Positions 24,936 through 37,500 of a stretch of 64,000 nt of DNA are shown here, in pieces. A model generated the notes under the pieces. It was not told where the DNA came from and did no database searches. It saw nothing but the letters and a program-made list of their open reading frames with translations. Position 1 is the stretch's first letter; each line of letters opens with the position of its first letter. The translations under genes and the position numbers were made by a program. This stretch comes from Apostichopus japonicus (lineage: Eukaryota > Echinodermata > Holothuroidea > Aspidochirotida > Stichopodidae), in contig NC_092570.1 of assembly GCF_037975245.1 (NCBI RefSeq), positions 3,504,001 to 3,568,000 on the forward strand, given 5' to 3'.

Positions 24936-27900
24936 AACCTGATGAGTTGGAAGAGGATGTTTTTCTGATCTCCCGATCTTTCTTGTCCAATGTGACCGAC
25001 ACATTCTTGTCTTAAGGGAATAGAATATGAATTACAGCAAGTGACGGTGTTCACCTTTCTTTAATGGGTGCAAAACCAAAACCTGCCGGAATTTAAAGTA
25101 AATGGAGAGCTCTAAGAATTATCTGAGTTTCCTTTTTGAAAGCAGCTCTCTAGTACACTCATCTTGATGGAGTTGTTGGAAGCAACCCACTGCAACCTTC
25201 CTGATAATATCTACAGACAATTTGTGATGTGAATTTGGTGCTTTTGTGTGCTTGTTTGCTCTGTTGTAGAAACAACTAAACGTCTGGTTTGTCTGGGTAT
25301 CAAAGACATTGGGATTTTTGTCAGTACTCATACTGTTTTTTTAGTATTCCCCAGGTGGCTTCCAGCATATATCATTGTGATTATAGTTTGTGTAGTATGA
25401 CGACCAAGTTATCATCCATACTTGAGGTGTGTACCCCTACCCAGAATGAAGCTGGTAGTTTTAGGGCATGGCGGGCATCCATGAATGCCTTCAAGGCAGC
25501 ACACATCCTCTTACTAATGTGATACACTCACTCTTCCTTTCCAGTTTCCTCATCAACATTTAGGCAGGCCAAAGTTTTGATGAACCCTGGATATAAGATG
25601 GTTTCGGCTAAATTTAAAGGTCTCTGTAATTTAAGCTTAAGCAGTGACAAAGGACCCAAAAAGCAAAAAACATTCTTTGAAATCCCAGGAATGAAGATGC
25701 AAAGACCACGAAACCACAGATCTACTACATATATGGCGGCTTATGGAGTTTTTGAAAACATATCTAATTTATAAGAAATTTCACGGAAAATTAAGGAAGA
25801 AATTAATCTGTATACAAACGCGGGTTTCGTTGTGATTACTGTAGGTACTGTACGGAGCGTGGGTTATGTCGCAATCTGCATTAGCGTAGATGACGTCACG
25901 TTCTGTACTGTTCAAATCATATTGGAAATGTCCATCCTTAACGATTAAAAAATCGTTTCTCTGTCAAAAACGTTCTCATACTTTGACAACATGTTTGGAA
26001 AATTATAACTTTTTAAGGTAACTTCTTTCGGCAACCAGACAATCTTTTTAATAACTGAGGATCTCACAATTTTTATAGCAGCTGCCAGTACATAACTTGT
26101 AATAATTGTGTCGCATAGGTGGGTGGTACAAATGGGACCCAGATCAGGATTGACTTGATTGTTATGTGGACTCATATATTGTAGCATACACTGATTAGTT
26201 CATGTCACCTTTCATTGTCTTTTACCTAGTGGTTATAATACAGTAATGCATACTGAGTGTGGACGTAAGACAGGCAATTCTTTGCTATTGAATGAAAATG
26301 AAAGAGCCCCCTCTCTCTCTCTCCCTCTTCCACCAAGAAGACAAAAATATATAGAATAAAACTCAAAACAAATCGGCTAGAAAGAGTAATTGTTATTTTA
26401 TTAGTCGGCTGTTTCTTTTATTTAATTTTATAATGCACATAATGACAAAATTTCACCAAGGTTTAATGAGAAAAAGGTTTGACTATAAATTTCTTGTTTT
26501 ATCATGCATTTTATTTAACCCATACTGGTAATATATATTTATATATTTGAAATTGGAATGAGTCGTAAAATCCATATCAAGTTTAAAACAAGAAAAGGAA
26601 AATGAGTAAATGAAACACTAGATGCGCAACGAAAAAATATACAAATTTTACAAGATATCCTAAAAATGCAATTAAACAGCAGATGATGTTAAAAAGGGAC
26701 ACTTGGTGTCAAGCAACACTAAAAGGCAAGCAAGCAAGCACATTTAAATCTTTTAAATTATATGACATTAATGTATTAATTTGAAATGATAAATGTGGTA
26801 ACATGTCAAAAGTATTTCACACAATATTCACTACCGGTCTGCAGAGGTCATCTCTGTTGCAGCTTTGCTACAGGACTGACCACAAGGCTGATATGTGATG
26901 ACCAGGACGTGATTTGTCTGCAGATTTACTTCAGTTTCGTATTAATGGCAAGAAATCATCTCTGAACAATGCGCCACATTTCCTAGGCTTCCTGTTTTTA
27001 AGCTAGAATTAAAAACATGAATTTCAGATATCACCTCAATTTCAGATCTATATATTGCAGATTTTGGTTTTATATTGACCATAAAAGCTGTAAGTTTATA
27101 CTATTCTTTGGAAAGTGGGAATGATAACAGGATTAAAGCTAACAAAATGGTCAATAGGGGAAAAAAATATGTTTCTTCGCAACAGAACTTTCAAACTAAT
27201 AACATTTTGATTGATATATTTATTTATATATTTGATACTGTCGTACTTACATCAACAATTTTCAGGCAAGGAAAATGTTTGACAAAAATACATTACATGT
27301 TAATTTTACTTTGTTTTTTAATAAATTTTTACAGTACAAATAACATGAAATTGAATATCAGAAATAATTCTTATTTAAGACATCACAGTCAAAATATGAC
27401 TCTTTGCATAATTTCTGTAATGACATTTTGTAATAAACATTTCATATGAAATTTCTTGTTTTTGAATTACTTTTTGTGAACATTAAAAAGTTGCCTGTAA
27501 ACTACAATTTTGTGATTGCACAAGATGTGATTGCACAAGAACATTCCTACACACACTTTTTAAAAGTGCAAAAAACACTCCAACACTATTTTGACAACTA
27601 TTACTGTACTAGGAATATTCGATACACCAATGTTGCATTCAAAGTCCTACAAGATTCATGCAATGAGTTTAAATTATTTCATTTCTTGAGGTCAGCCCGA
27701 ATTCTTACATGCATAGAAGGCTGAGTACTTCTGCTACAGAAATAATGGTAGCTTAAGTAGAAATATGGTAGCTTTTTAAAAATCGCTTGAACTTCACAGA
27801 CAGAATAAATTTCTATTAAACACCAGAACACGAGAAATACTAACTAGAGATGAGAGGTGTGATGAATTTATCAAAAATGTTGTGCACTCTGACGATTCTT

Positions 27901-28116
27901 TCAATTATGACGACTATGTACAGCACAAATAAACTGAACTAAAATTCCTAAGAGTTACAAGTTAAAATGTCTAAAACAACAGGTGCATAATTTTTTATAG
28001 AAAACTGTTAACGACAATCCCTGCCCCACCCCCCCCCCCCCACCACCATCCAACCAACCTACCTTAAGTGTAGAAATAACGGGTCCCTCAAAAGTCCATA
28101 AACATATATATATATA
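24936..28116. other. AT-rich intergenic stretch, no supported gene
   Basis: Mostly AT-rich, with open frames (27075-27724) of low-complexity composition and no domain. It probably includes the downstream or 3'-UTR side of the minus-strand gene ending at 28522. No clear poly(A) site can be assigned. A C-run lies at 28028-28041. Confidence 0.4.
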
Positions 28117-28442
28117 CAGGGATGTGCCCAGGATTTCCTGAGTGCCGAGTATACTGATCGCCGTCCTGCGGGAGGGTCTAAGGGGGAGGAGGTGTCCCCT
28201 TCCCCTTTGAGAAATTTTTCGATTTTTGAAGGTGCTCAGATGCCAAATGCTGGCACTTGTGTAGCTTTTTAAGCACATACACTAGTTTCGCTAACAATTT
28301 ACATTTTTTGTGTGAAATATATTGTTAGGAATGTCGGGATTTTAGATGAAAATAGTGCTGGGCGGGATTCACGATTTTTAAGACAGTGCTGGGCGGTAAT
28401 TTTTAGTGCTGGGCGGGGCTGCCCAGCGTGGGCACATCCCTG
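28117..28442. mobile_element. hAT-like MITE, 326 bp
   Basis: Perfect 14-bp terminal inverted repeats, CAGGGATGTGCCCA at the left end and its complement at the right end (28429-28442). Flanking 8-bp sequences TATATATA and TATATAAA match at 7 of 8 positions, as expected of a hAT target-site duplication. The right half carries repeated GTGCTGGGCGG. There is no coding capacity. It lies about 80 bp downstream of the stop codon of the DED/NB-ARC gene, so it is probably in that gene's 3' UTR. Confidence 0.83.
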
Positions 28443-28521
28443 TATATAAATCAGACAACCAATACATTCAGTACTACATCTCTGTTAGACTGGTACCATC
28501 AGCAGCAATGGATTACAAGAT

Positions 28522-31500
28522 CTACGCTAGGGAACACGTCCCTCCCTCTGTTGTATCAACCTGACTGGTACCACCGGTCTTCTTGGAGGATGACTTTGGC
28601 TTCCTTGATGGTTGGGGTTCTGTCGACATGCTGTCACTGTCGTCGGAATCGTCCCTGGTCTTTGACTTGTCTCCGGCTGTTTAATAAAATTAATAAAAAA
28701 AGTAGTAGGAAGAAAAAAAAATTCATATGACATGAGCCAGATGGAATACTTTGCAAGGTTATCACATACTGTAGCAAAATTATCTATACCAAATAGTAAG
28801 ATGTCATGAACGTTTTTGGACATGTGTAAGAACCTTAGTGTAATTGTCAGTATTTTTAATATGATATAAACAAATAACAAAAACTCATAAACTTTTAATT
28901 CCAAATTTTCAGTGTACACATATTACTCCCTGACTGATCTAACAGTGTCATGAGAAGACTAACTGGTGATTCTGGGAAACAAAATTTAGTTTTGTCGACA
29001 TTTAAGGGTCCAATTAACAAAAAATGGCACTTGGGCAATGATGGTCATACGTAGATAGAGACTTCCGATTTTGCAACCTTGCTTTACCTCCCGCCTGCCC
29101 CTCTTATTTGCTTTCAGTTGCGCAAGTAATGCCATGATCTCAAGAACTCTGCCTAAACCTGTGTGATATTAAAGGACACAATGTTGCACAGGGTTTTTTC
29201 AGTACTGGATGAGGGTTCTTTCCCGATAAACACAAGTAGTGCAATAATATACTCGGTGCTGTGGCCGAGTGGATTAAGGGGGTTGCATTTTTAGCAATGA
29301 GGAATAACAATCCGGAGGTTTATGGTTCGATTCCCGGCTGGGTAAATAGTAAGGAGGGTTTGTCATCCAAGAACAATCTATGGTTTTCCCATCTGCAAAT
29401 GACTTTCTAAATTGCAAAGATTCCAAATTTGAGATAAAATGTTGAATTGGAAGCCACCCGTGGTATAAGTTGTAATCCATAGGCCCTTGCCGGCTTCTCC
29501 CACATTTGTGGTCGCTTAAGCATCCTAAAAATATCTGCTGATTATTATTATTAGATTTTATTAGCCAATATCTATAAAACACCATACAAGCAATTAGTCC
29601 ATATGAATGATTAAGGCGCATGATATTTGCAACAATCCCTGTTGCCAACTTGACTTTTGATCAGTTCCCCGAAAAATACTTACCTTTTTTGGTCTTCTTT
29701 TTATTTTTCTTGGGTTCCCAGGGGCCTCTCCGGGGATCGATTCCGTAGCACTCCTCAATCGAATCATGGTCGTCAAAGTCACTGTCGCTGTATCGGATAA
29801 ACTTGACCTGTACATCAGAGGCGGCAAAAGCCCCCTGGGACGGTCCAGCTTTGTTCCCCGGAATGCTCGGCGGTATGGGAGGGAGACAGGGCCCATCGCT
29901 GATGGACTGTTTCTCTAATTTCTTAGGCAAGTCCGATCCGTAATCTATAAAAATCCGTTTTAGACAACAAAAGTTACAACAGGTGCCACAGAGTAGGACG
30001 AATCAAACGTTTTGCAGGGAAAATTGTTTTTGTTTTTTGGTTCTTTACTTTTCTTGTCATTGGCTATGATCTGGTGATGTCAAATGACAACGGGTGGTGC
30101 GGCCGACTATAACGATTGTCTTTGAAATATAACGGCCAGCTAAAACCTCTCTGCAATAGCTAACGGTCTACCAGTTACCAGAAAAATTTGCCACTAGGTC
30201 ATCTGGTGCAAGAATGTCTAAAAAAAAAATGAGACAAATGCAGAAATAAAGATAATTATACTCCAGGGTCTTTTTAAAGTTCCAAAGGAAAAATGAAACC
30301 TAAAGTCTTGTCAGCTTGAATTGATTTGGGCTTTATACATGACATTTCTTAGTCATTTTAAAATTTATTTGTGTTGCATTATTTTTTTTACAATCTCTCT
30401 TATAATCCATGTTCTATGAAAGTCCTGTTTTTCTCACAATCACCAAACCACACCACCAATTTTCTTTCATTGAAAACTACCGTGAACTGTAGACAGATGC
30501 TCGACACATAAGTTTAAAATGTCGTGAAGTGTAAGATTCTGTCAGGGGCAAAGGGCACACCCTAATACTGTACGCATCATGCAGTTGACAGCAAATGAGA
30601 CATTAATTGACATCAATTAAATGAATGAATTTGCATCTCATTACCTTTGAACGATGCTAACACCCTTTAATCAGGAAACAATCTTTATAAAATGTTGCTC
30701 ATATATGCTGATAGGTCAAACAGTTCTACCTTCAGCACAAAGCCTGTTGCTGCTGGCTCGTTTGATTTGTGACGTTAATATTCACTACACCTGTGCTTTG
30801 ACATGGAAAGTCTGGGAATTAATTTTCCAAAGGCCGGATATCTGGCAGGAATTTTGTTAAGGCACTTTGGCAAAAAGTGGTTTTAATTTTTTGTGTCAGC
30901 TAATCTTGCAGGAATGTTGACAAGATGAAGGGGGGTAGGGGAGTGTGGGGAGGACAATTCTTGACATTTTGTTTTTTGTACTTTTTTTGTTATTTCGAGC
31001 CCTGCTATAAATGTGATGCAATACTGGTGCTGTGGCCGAGTGGATATAGGCAGGTGGCAATTGAAGCAATGAGGCTTAGCAATCGATATGTGGCAGGGTC
31101 ATAGTAAGGTGGGTTTTTAATCCAAGAGCAATCTATGGTTTTCCCATCTGAAATGACTTTCTAAATTGAAAAGATTCCAAATTTGAGTTAAGATGTTGAA
31201 TTGGAAGCCACCCGACGTGTAAGTTGTAATCCAAAAAACCCTTGCGGGTTTCTGCCACGTTTGTGGTCGCTTAAGGGTCGTATAAATAACTGCTGATTAA
31301 TAAAGATCATTATTGATACTGTTCGGAATAAAGAGAATATTTCATAACTCACTGTCTTTGTTTTCATCGCCCTCTATCTTGGGGACTTTCTCGTCAGTGG
31401 AATGCAGAGAAGATGCCGAAGAAGATGACTTGCGTTTCCTCATCGATTCCTCTTCTGCGAAGAGAAAATTTCTGTCAATTTTTCCCCGTTATTATTCGTT

Positions 31501-34500
31501 TCACTGTCATCTGTCTTCACCTCTATGCAGTATACAGTATACTCATTCAATTCATTCATACTTTGCCTCTTGTACAACGACATATCCCGACTGTGAATAA
31601 TTGCTGCCATTTTTTTTTTAAGGCAGCTTTCGGAATTTTCCTTAACAAATTTACGAAAGCCTACCAAGTATTACTCCAGATTGTAAACTGATCAGACCTT
31701 GGGTTTTCCACCAACCCAAGGTTAATAAGCTAGAGATTGATTCTCAATAGTTTTACCAACCAACCAGTCTGTTTACCTGAAGAATTAGAAGAACTGGAGA
31801 AATCGCTGCCTTCCTCTTCAGTCTTGTCGTCCTCGGGATTCCGTACTGCTTGGTTCTTTTCTCTTTCGGCTGCCTGAAAAGGAGATAAAGCAAAATATAT
31901 GCCATATGGTAAAATGATTCATTATCAGCATCCGACGCATCTGTAAGAAATTGGAGAAGAGAAATCCAGTACCAGCATCTTCTTCACATCAGAATTTAAA
32001 GTCTTCTCTCCTGATGTATTCACGGTCCGAAACAGAAACATAAAAATTAGAAAATAGTAGAAGACGGACATATATGCAAAATATCCATAAATTTTCGATA
32101 TTCTAAGAAAGTGATCTGCAAAGAAACAAAACAAATAGGAAATATAGAAACTCCCAATAACGCAACAACCTGGTCTTTAAACTTAACAAGAACCGAAAGA
32201 GAATCAATCGTTTCCCCAAAAACAAATTGTGGTATTCTTCTTACAGAAAGGAGATATATTCACCTTAAATCGTCTCTGATACTTCCTCTTTGCTTTCGGT
32301 TTGTTCTCGATGTCCATGAGCATCTCGAGACGTTCCTTCAATCGAGTCCAGTCTTCGCTGTGCTGTTTACCTTGTGCCCAGATGTCCTCCTCCATGAGTA
32401 GAGCTTCTTCAAAATACTTACGAGCCTCCTTGTAATGCGTCAACATCATGTTGATCAATCCCACAAAATAAATAGCTCGGGCGGTCTGCTGATGGGTCCC
32501 CAGGAGAGCCTTGCGGCCTTCCAAGGCTCTGAGAGCCAGCTTGAGTGCATCTTCGTATCTGGCGGCGAAAATCAGAGACGAGTGAAAATAAAATCAACGT
32601 TGAAAGATCAAAATCAAAGATATCGTTGACAGGGATGACATGGTGGGTATTTCTGTGATTCTTATTCAGGTTGGACACCTTACTGTACCTACTGAAGGTC
32701 CCCATATGATTTTGTATAGAGTGAGTTACCCTCCATCCCCTATTGGCATGGCAAGAGTTGGTATCCATATATCTAATGGGTGTTACTTTTACAGTATGAC
32801 GTTTAATAAACGTACAACTGAATGTCATTCATTGGTCCACACATTTTATCTTTTCAGAATAGCCCTGGTAGTGATCTGACCAATGGACGCTCCATGTTTC
32901 ACACAGATATCAGGGATAGGGTATACATGATTTTCGGAGCATTATTAGCAGGAGACTTTTCAACGCTCATTACAGTACACGCCGGAGCACATCATTACAT
33001 ATATGACCCTCTCAAAAATGATTCATGGATACAGCTGTTTGGTAGCTTTATCTACAAGCCACAGCTTTTTGCATCTCGTGACTTGAAAATGATTTTTCAC
33101 ATGTGACTGTCACTGCTCTTCACTCACCGCTCCATTGAGAAATAGGACATCGCCATATTTTTCAGCAGTAGACAAGTCTTTTCTGTTCCGCTCACCCCCA
33201 ACGATTCCTCAAGTTTGAGAGCCTCTTTGTAAAGCTCCACAGCTTTCTCCTGCCTCCCCATCTCATGCATGCATGCTCCCATACTGACCAGGACGTTGGG
33301 CATTTCCATGTGTTTGAGCGACCCGGAGATGTTTGTCAGCATGTCCAGGGCTTTCTGATAATGGTCCAAGGCTTTGACCATGTCGTTATGGACGTACGTG
33401 AAGTGCGAGCCCGGATCTATCACTCCGATGGTCTGCCAAGTGGTACCCAACGACAACAACGAACGAGCCGTCAGGAAATGCTCGCCGAGAAACTTCTCAC
33501 GGATACGTAAGGCCTTCTCTACGTATGGCTTTGCATCCTGGGCAGACGCTCTCCTTTTTACCTCTGCCAGACGCCCCTGCCCCACCAAGACATCGGCTCT
33601 CACCTGATAGCAGTGGGCAAGACTCAATTGAACCTCCTGCGATTTTTTGTTACGAAGAGAATTGAGAATTTTCTCTGCTTCTGTCAAGACCTTCAGGAGA
33701 GGTTCTGCCGGCTCCCCCGCTAGTAGAAGCTGGTACATCTCATGACACTTATAGTCCACGTACGAATGCATCTGTTTATTCTCCTTCATAATCTGTGCTC
33801 TCTTTTGGAAGAAGGCCCTTCTTTGCTTTGGGACCATCAGGTGACTCACTGCCATGTGGAGCCATTTGGTGATCTCAGGTGAGTCGTACTTGGTCGAAGA
33901 CTGAAGCAGCGCGAGGACTTCTTGATAGTTGGCGTGATCTGCATCCCTCTTGCTGAGTGCCTCCACGTAATCCTTCTCCATCAGGTGGCAGATTTTACGT
34001 AATTTCCCCCCGTAATGGTGGATGAATTTCTTCTCTGCGTCTCGATATATCTTCCCTTCTTCTTCGTTATCCAGGACCAACTGCTGTATGAAAGATCTCA
34101 ACAGGAGGTGCATGCTGTACCTCATATCTCCTTCCTCGGGGTCGTTGGGCCCCCGGGCCTCGTTCCTGTCGCTCTCAAGTAGGCTTCGATACATGATCGC
34201 TTGCAAGTCCAACTGCAGCTCGACTCTAGATCTCTTCTTCAAATCCAAAATATCTCGGGCGGCCTTTAGAGAGAAAGTGCCTGGAATCACTGCCAGCTTG
34301 ATCAAATGATTCTTGTGATCGTTGGGGAGGGCTCGAATAGAACTCTCTAGGCAGAGGCTGAGCTGATCAGAGGCAGCCAAATTCAGATGAGTTAAGCTAT
34401 GTATGATACCTCTCCCTTTACTCTTAGTATTCTGTAGGTATTTCAGCAGATCCTTCGGCTTTATGGTCCCGTCTTGGAATCTGCTGCCGAGGACTCTGAT

Positions 34501-37500
34501 CGCCAACGGAATCTTCCCGCAAAATCTGACAAGTCCCTCGCAAGTGTCCTTATCGATGTCGGTGTTTCTGGCATGATGCTTCATCATCGCGACTCCATCC
34601 TCCAAGTTCATTTCGTTATCCCCTTCCAGGGAGAAACAAGTTACCTGCAAAGGAAAAAGAAAAAGACAACACCCTGGAACGGTGAAATGGCATATCTTTT
34701 AGCAGAGGTGGAATTTTTTGTTGAGATATCACAATTTTCTGCTCTCTCATGAATAGGAGTGTTGGGGGGGGTATTATTAATAATAAAAATCATACTTATT
34801 TATATAGTGCACTATACCGACCGTCTCAATGTGCCTTACAAGAAAAAAAACAAGAAACAAGTACAGAAATGCAGCATAGTAGAACAAAAACTTAAAGATA
34901 CACGAAAGGATTGAAAACATTACAAGGTCCAATGAGGGTACCACGTGAATAAGTGAGTTTTTAAGACGCTTTGAAAATTGTATTTGGTAGGGGTCTTCCT
35001 AATGTGGGTTCGGAGAGTGTTCCAGAGTTCGAGGGCAGCAAACTGAAAAGAACGCTCACCGTATGTCTTCGTTTTAGTTTTTGGTGGCTTTAGGAGAAAT
35101 AACAATGCTTAGATCTGAGTGAGCGAGTTGGAATTTATAAGGTGAGTCAGTTGGAAATATAGTTTAGGGCAAAACCATGGATGGCTTTGTATAAAGTGAG
35201 GGTGAGAAGTTTGTACTTTATTCTTTCAGAAACAGGAAGCCAGTGGAGTTGGTGGAGAATAGGTTTTATGTGGGATCTGTTATCTGTGAGGGTTGCTAAT
35301 CTGGCAGCAGTGTATTGAAATGCGCTGAAGCTTAGAGATTTGGTAAGCAGGAAGACCAGAGTGGACCGTTCACAGGTAGAGGACCGTGGGCTAAAAGGCA
35401 CCCAAGTGCACTTGACACTAAACTGCAAGAGTGCAATTGTTGTGAGGAGATAGCAAAGTGAGGAGTGCAGTAAATTCTATCATTCATTTTGGACTGTTCA
35501 TATGTAAAAATTTATTTACAGTGTGAAAACATCAATACTTTATGTCCCAGGCAGCTAATGACAAAGAAGCTTTAGTATCTTTAATTACTAAAGCAGGTAA
35601 TTAACCCCCCAAAAAAAACCAAAATATGAAAAATGTTTATTACTATTAGACAGGTAGAAAAGTGATTAATGCTTCAGATATATGGTCATCCAAGATAATG
35701 CAATAAGGTAATGCCTGTGGAACCATTTTTCCTGATGGTACAAAGAGAAAAGAGGAAGTGGGAGGGGAAGGGGGTAAGAGAAGGGAAGAGTCACCAAATA
35801 ATGTTGCTGTCGGTTACTGAAAGACTTTTAAATTGATGCAATCTTTTTGTCCAAAATATCTTATCATATCCATCGCTAATGTGGAAGGTCACAAATGATA
35901 TATGTAAGGGATATTTTTGAACGAACCTTTCTAGGATTCAGACCACTCCTTTCGAGACCTGTACGAGAGGTTATGACGATCTTGAGCTGTGAATTCATCA
36001 GGTTGATGGCCTGTCTGATAAGATCGACGAACGGCTCAGAATTGATGTTTGGTTTGTCTCGAGTACCAGGATCTAGGAGGTAGTCTGCACTGTCAAGCAG
36101 CAGTATGGTGCCAGCTATGTATGAAAATCAAATGTGGAGTGGACCGTTGAACGGTAGAATATTTCACAGTCAGTTATGTCTTATTATCATCACACTTGCA
36201 CAGGAATTGCACAGAAAAGTTTAGGAATTAGTGAATGTAATTAAGAACTGGTCTGTTACGGGACCTAAACCTGGTGCCCTTGGCAGAGAGGCGCAGACAA
36301 AGTAGAATCATCTTATTTGCTAAGGGCATCTATGGTCAGGCTCAGATCCCTATTGACTGCCTAAGAAAGCCTCTGCGTAGGAGTCGGAACATGCACGATA
36401 TGCATTTCTGCCAACTGTATGCCAGTACCAATTGCTATAAGTATAGTTTTTTTCCAAATACAATTAGGGATTGGAATAGTCTGCCTTCAGACCTCATTAG
36501 TAGTTCCAGTGGTTCTGTGAATCCTGTCACTTATATCAGTACTCGGGTCAGATCTAATTAATTACTCTCTTGACGTGTGTGTGGTGAGATATTGTCCCTT
36601 TTTGCGGATGTGTCACCGTATCGAAGACGAAGAATGTCATAGTAAACATAGTATGAACAAAGAATGCAATGCAATTTCGCTGTAAAAGTTTGGTATTAAT
36701 TTGACGATTCAACAAAATATTGGATCAATGTTACATAATTCCAATGTTTCAAGTTTGAAGAATGGTTTGAACTTAGAAAAGAACAAAAACTGATGCTGTA
36801 ACTCGATTGACCTTTGGCAAAGGGACTTGTGCAAATTATCTTAGGTCACACACGACGCAAGAAAACCTAATCCACATTGTCTGAGTGTACCAGGTAACAG
36901 CTATCATTATTATCGCTACACTTTGAAATATTGCTGCTTATTCACTATGGTGACCCTGTGGTCTTGCAAAAACTACTGAAGCTTGTCGGTAACTTCCGTA
37001 CCACAAGTATTACAAAAGATGAGGAGACATCTGCATTGATAAAATGAATGTATGAACAGAAACTGACAGTTAATGAGAAAAATGTTAAGTGTCCAAAGTA
37101 ATGTGTAGCAGTTTTGATGGGTTCTTAAACTTTTGTCTCACATTAAATACTACGATTTCTATACAAAAACTGCTATACTTTTTCTGTAAGCAATTTGCAA
37201 TGCGATACTGGAAAAAATCATTCCCTTGGCTATGAGAATACATGACATTGAAACGAAAATGGATTGATAGGCAAGATAGAAATAGAACTGAGGAAGATAT
37301 CTATGATTGTTGTAGTTATAATTTTATGTAATATAAGAAATCAAGCTGCAATGAAGTACTTCACACAACGTGCTGTGGATCGGATATTTGTGCATATATA
37401 TAGAAATCCATTAATGTGGTTACTGTTGTTGACAAATTACTATAATACTTGACTCGCCTGCTTTGGACGGCCTGAAGTTTTTCACCAAGCTGAAGAGGAC

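Noticed and set aside
27075-27724. Two plus-strand open frames in AT-rich sequence
   Set aside because: Composition is low-complexity (Asn, Ile, Lys, Phe), with no domain, no splice context and no family resemblance.
32640-33106. Plus-strand open frames antisense to the NB-ARC/TPR gene
   Set aside because: They fall in an intron and at an exon edge of a strongly supported minus-strand gene and show no domain.
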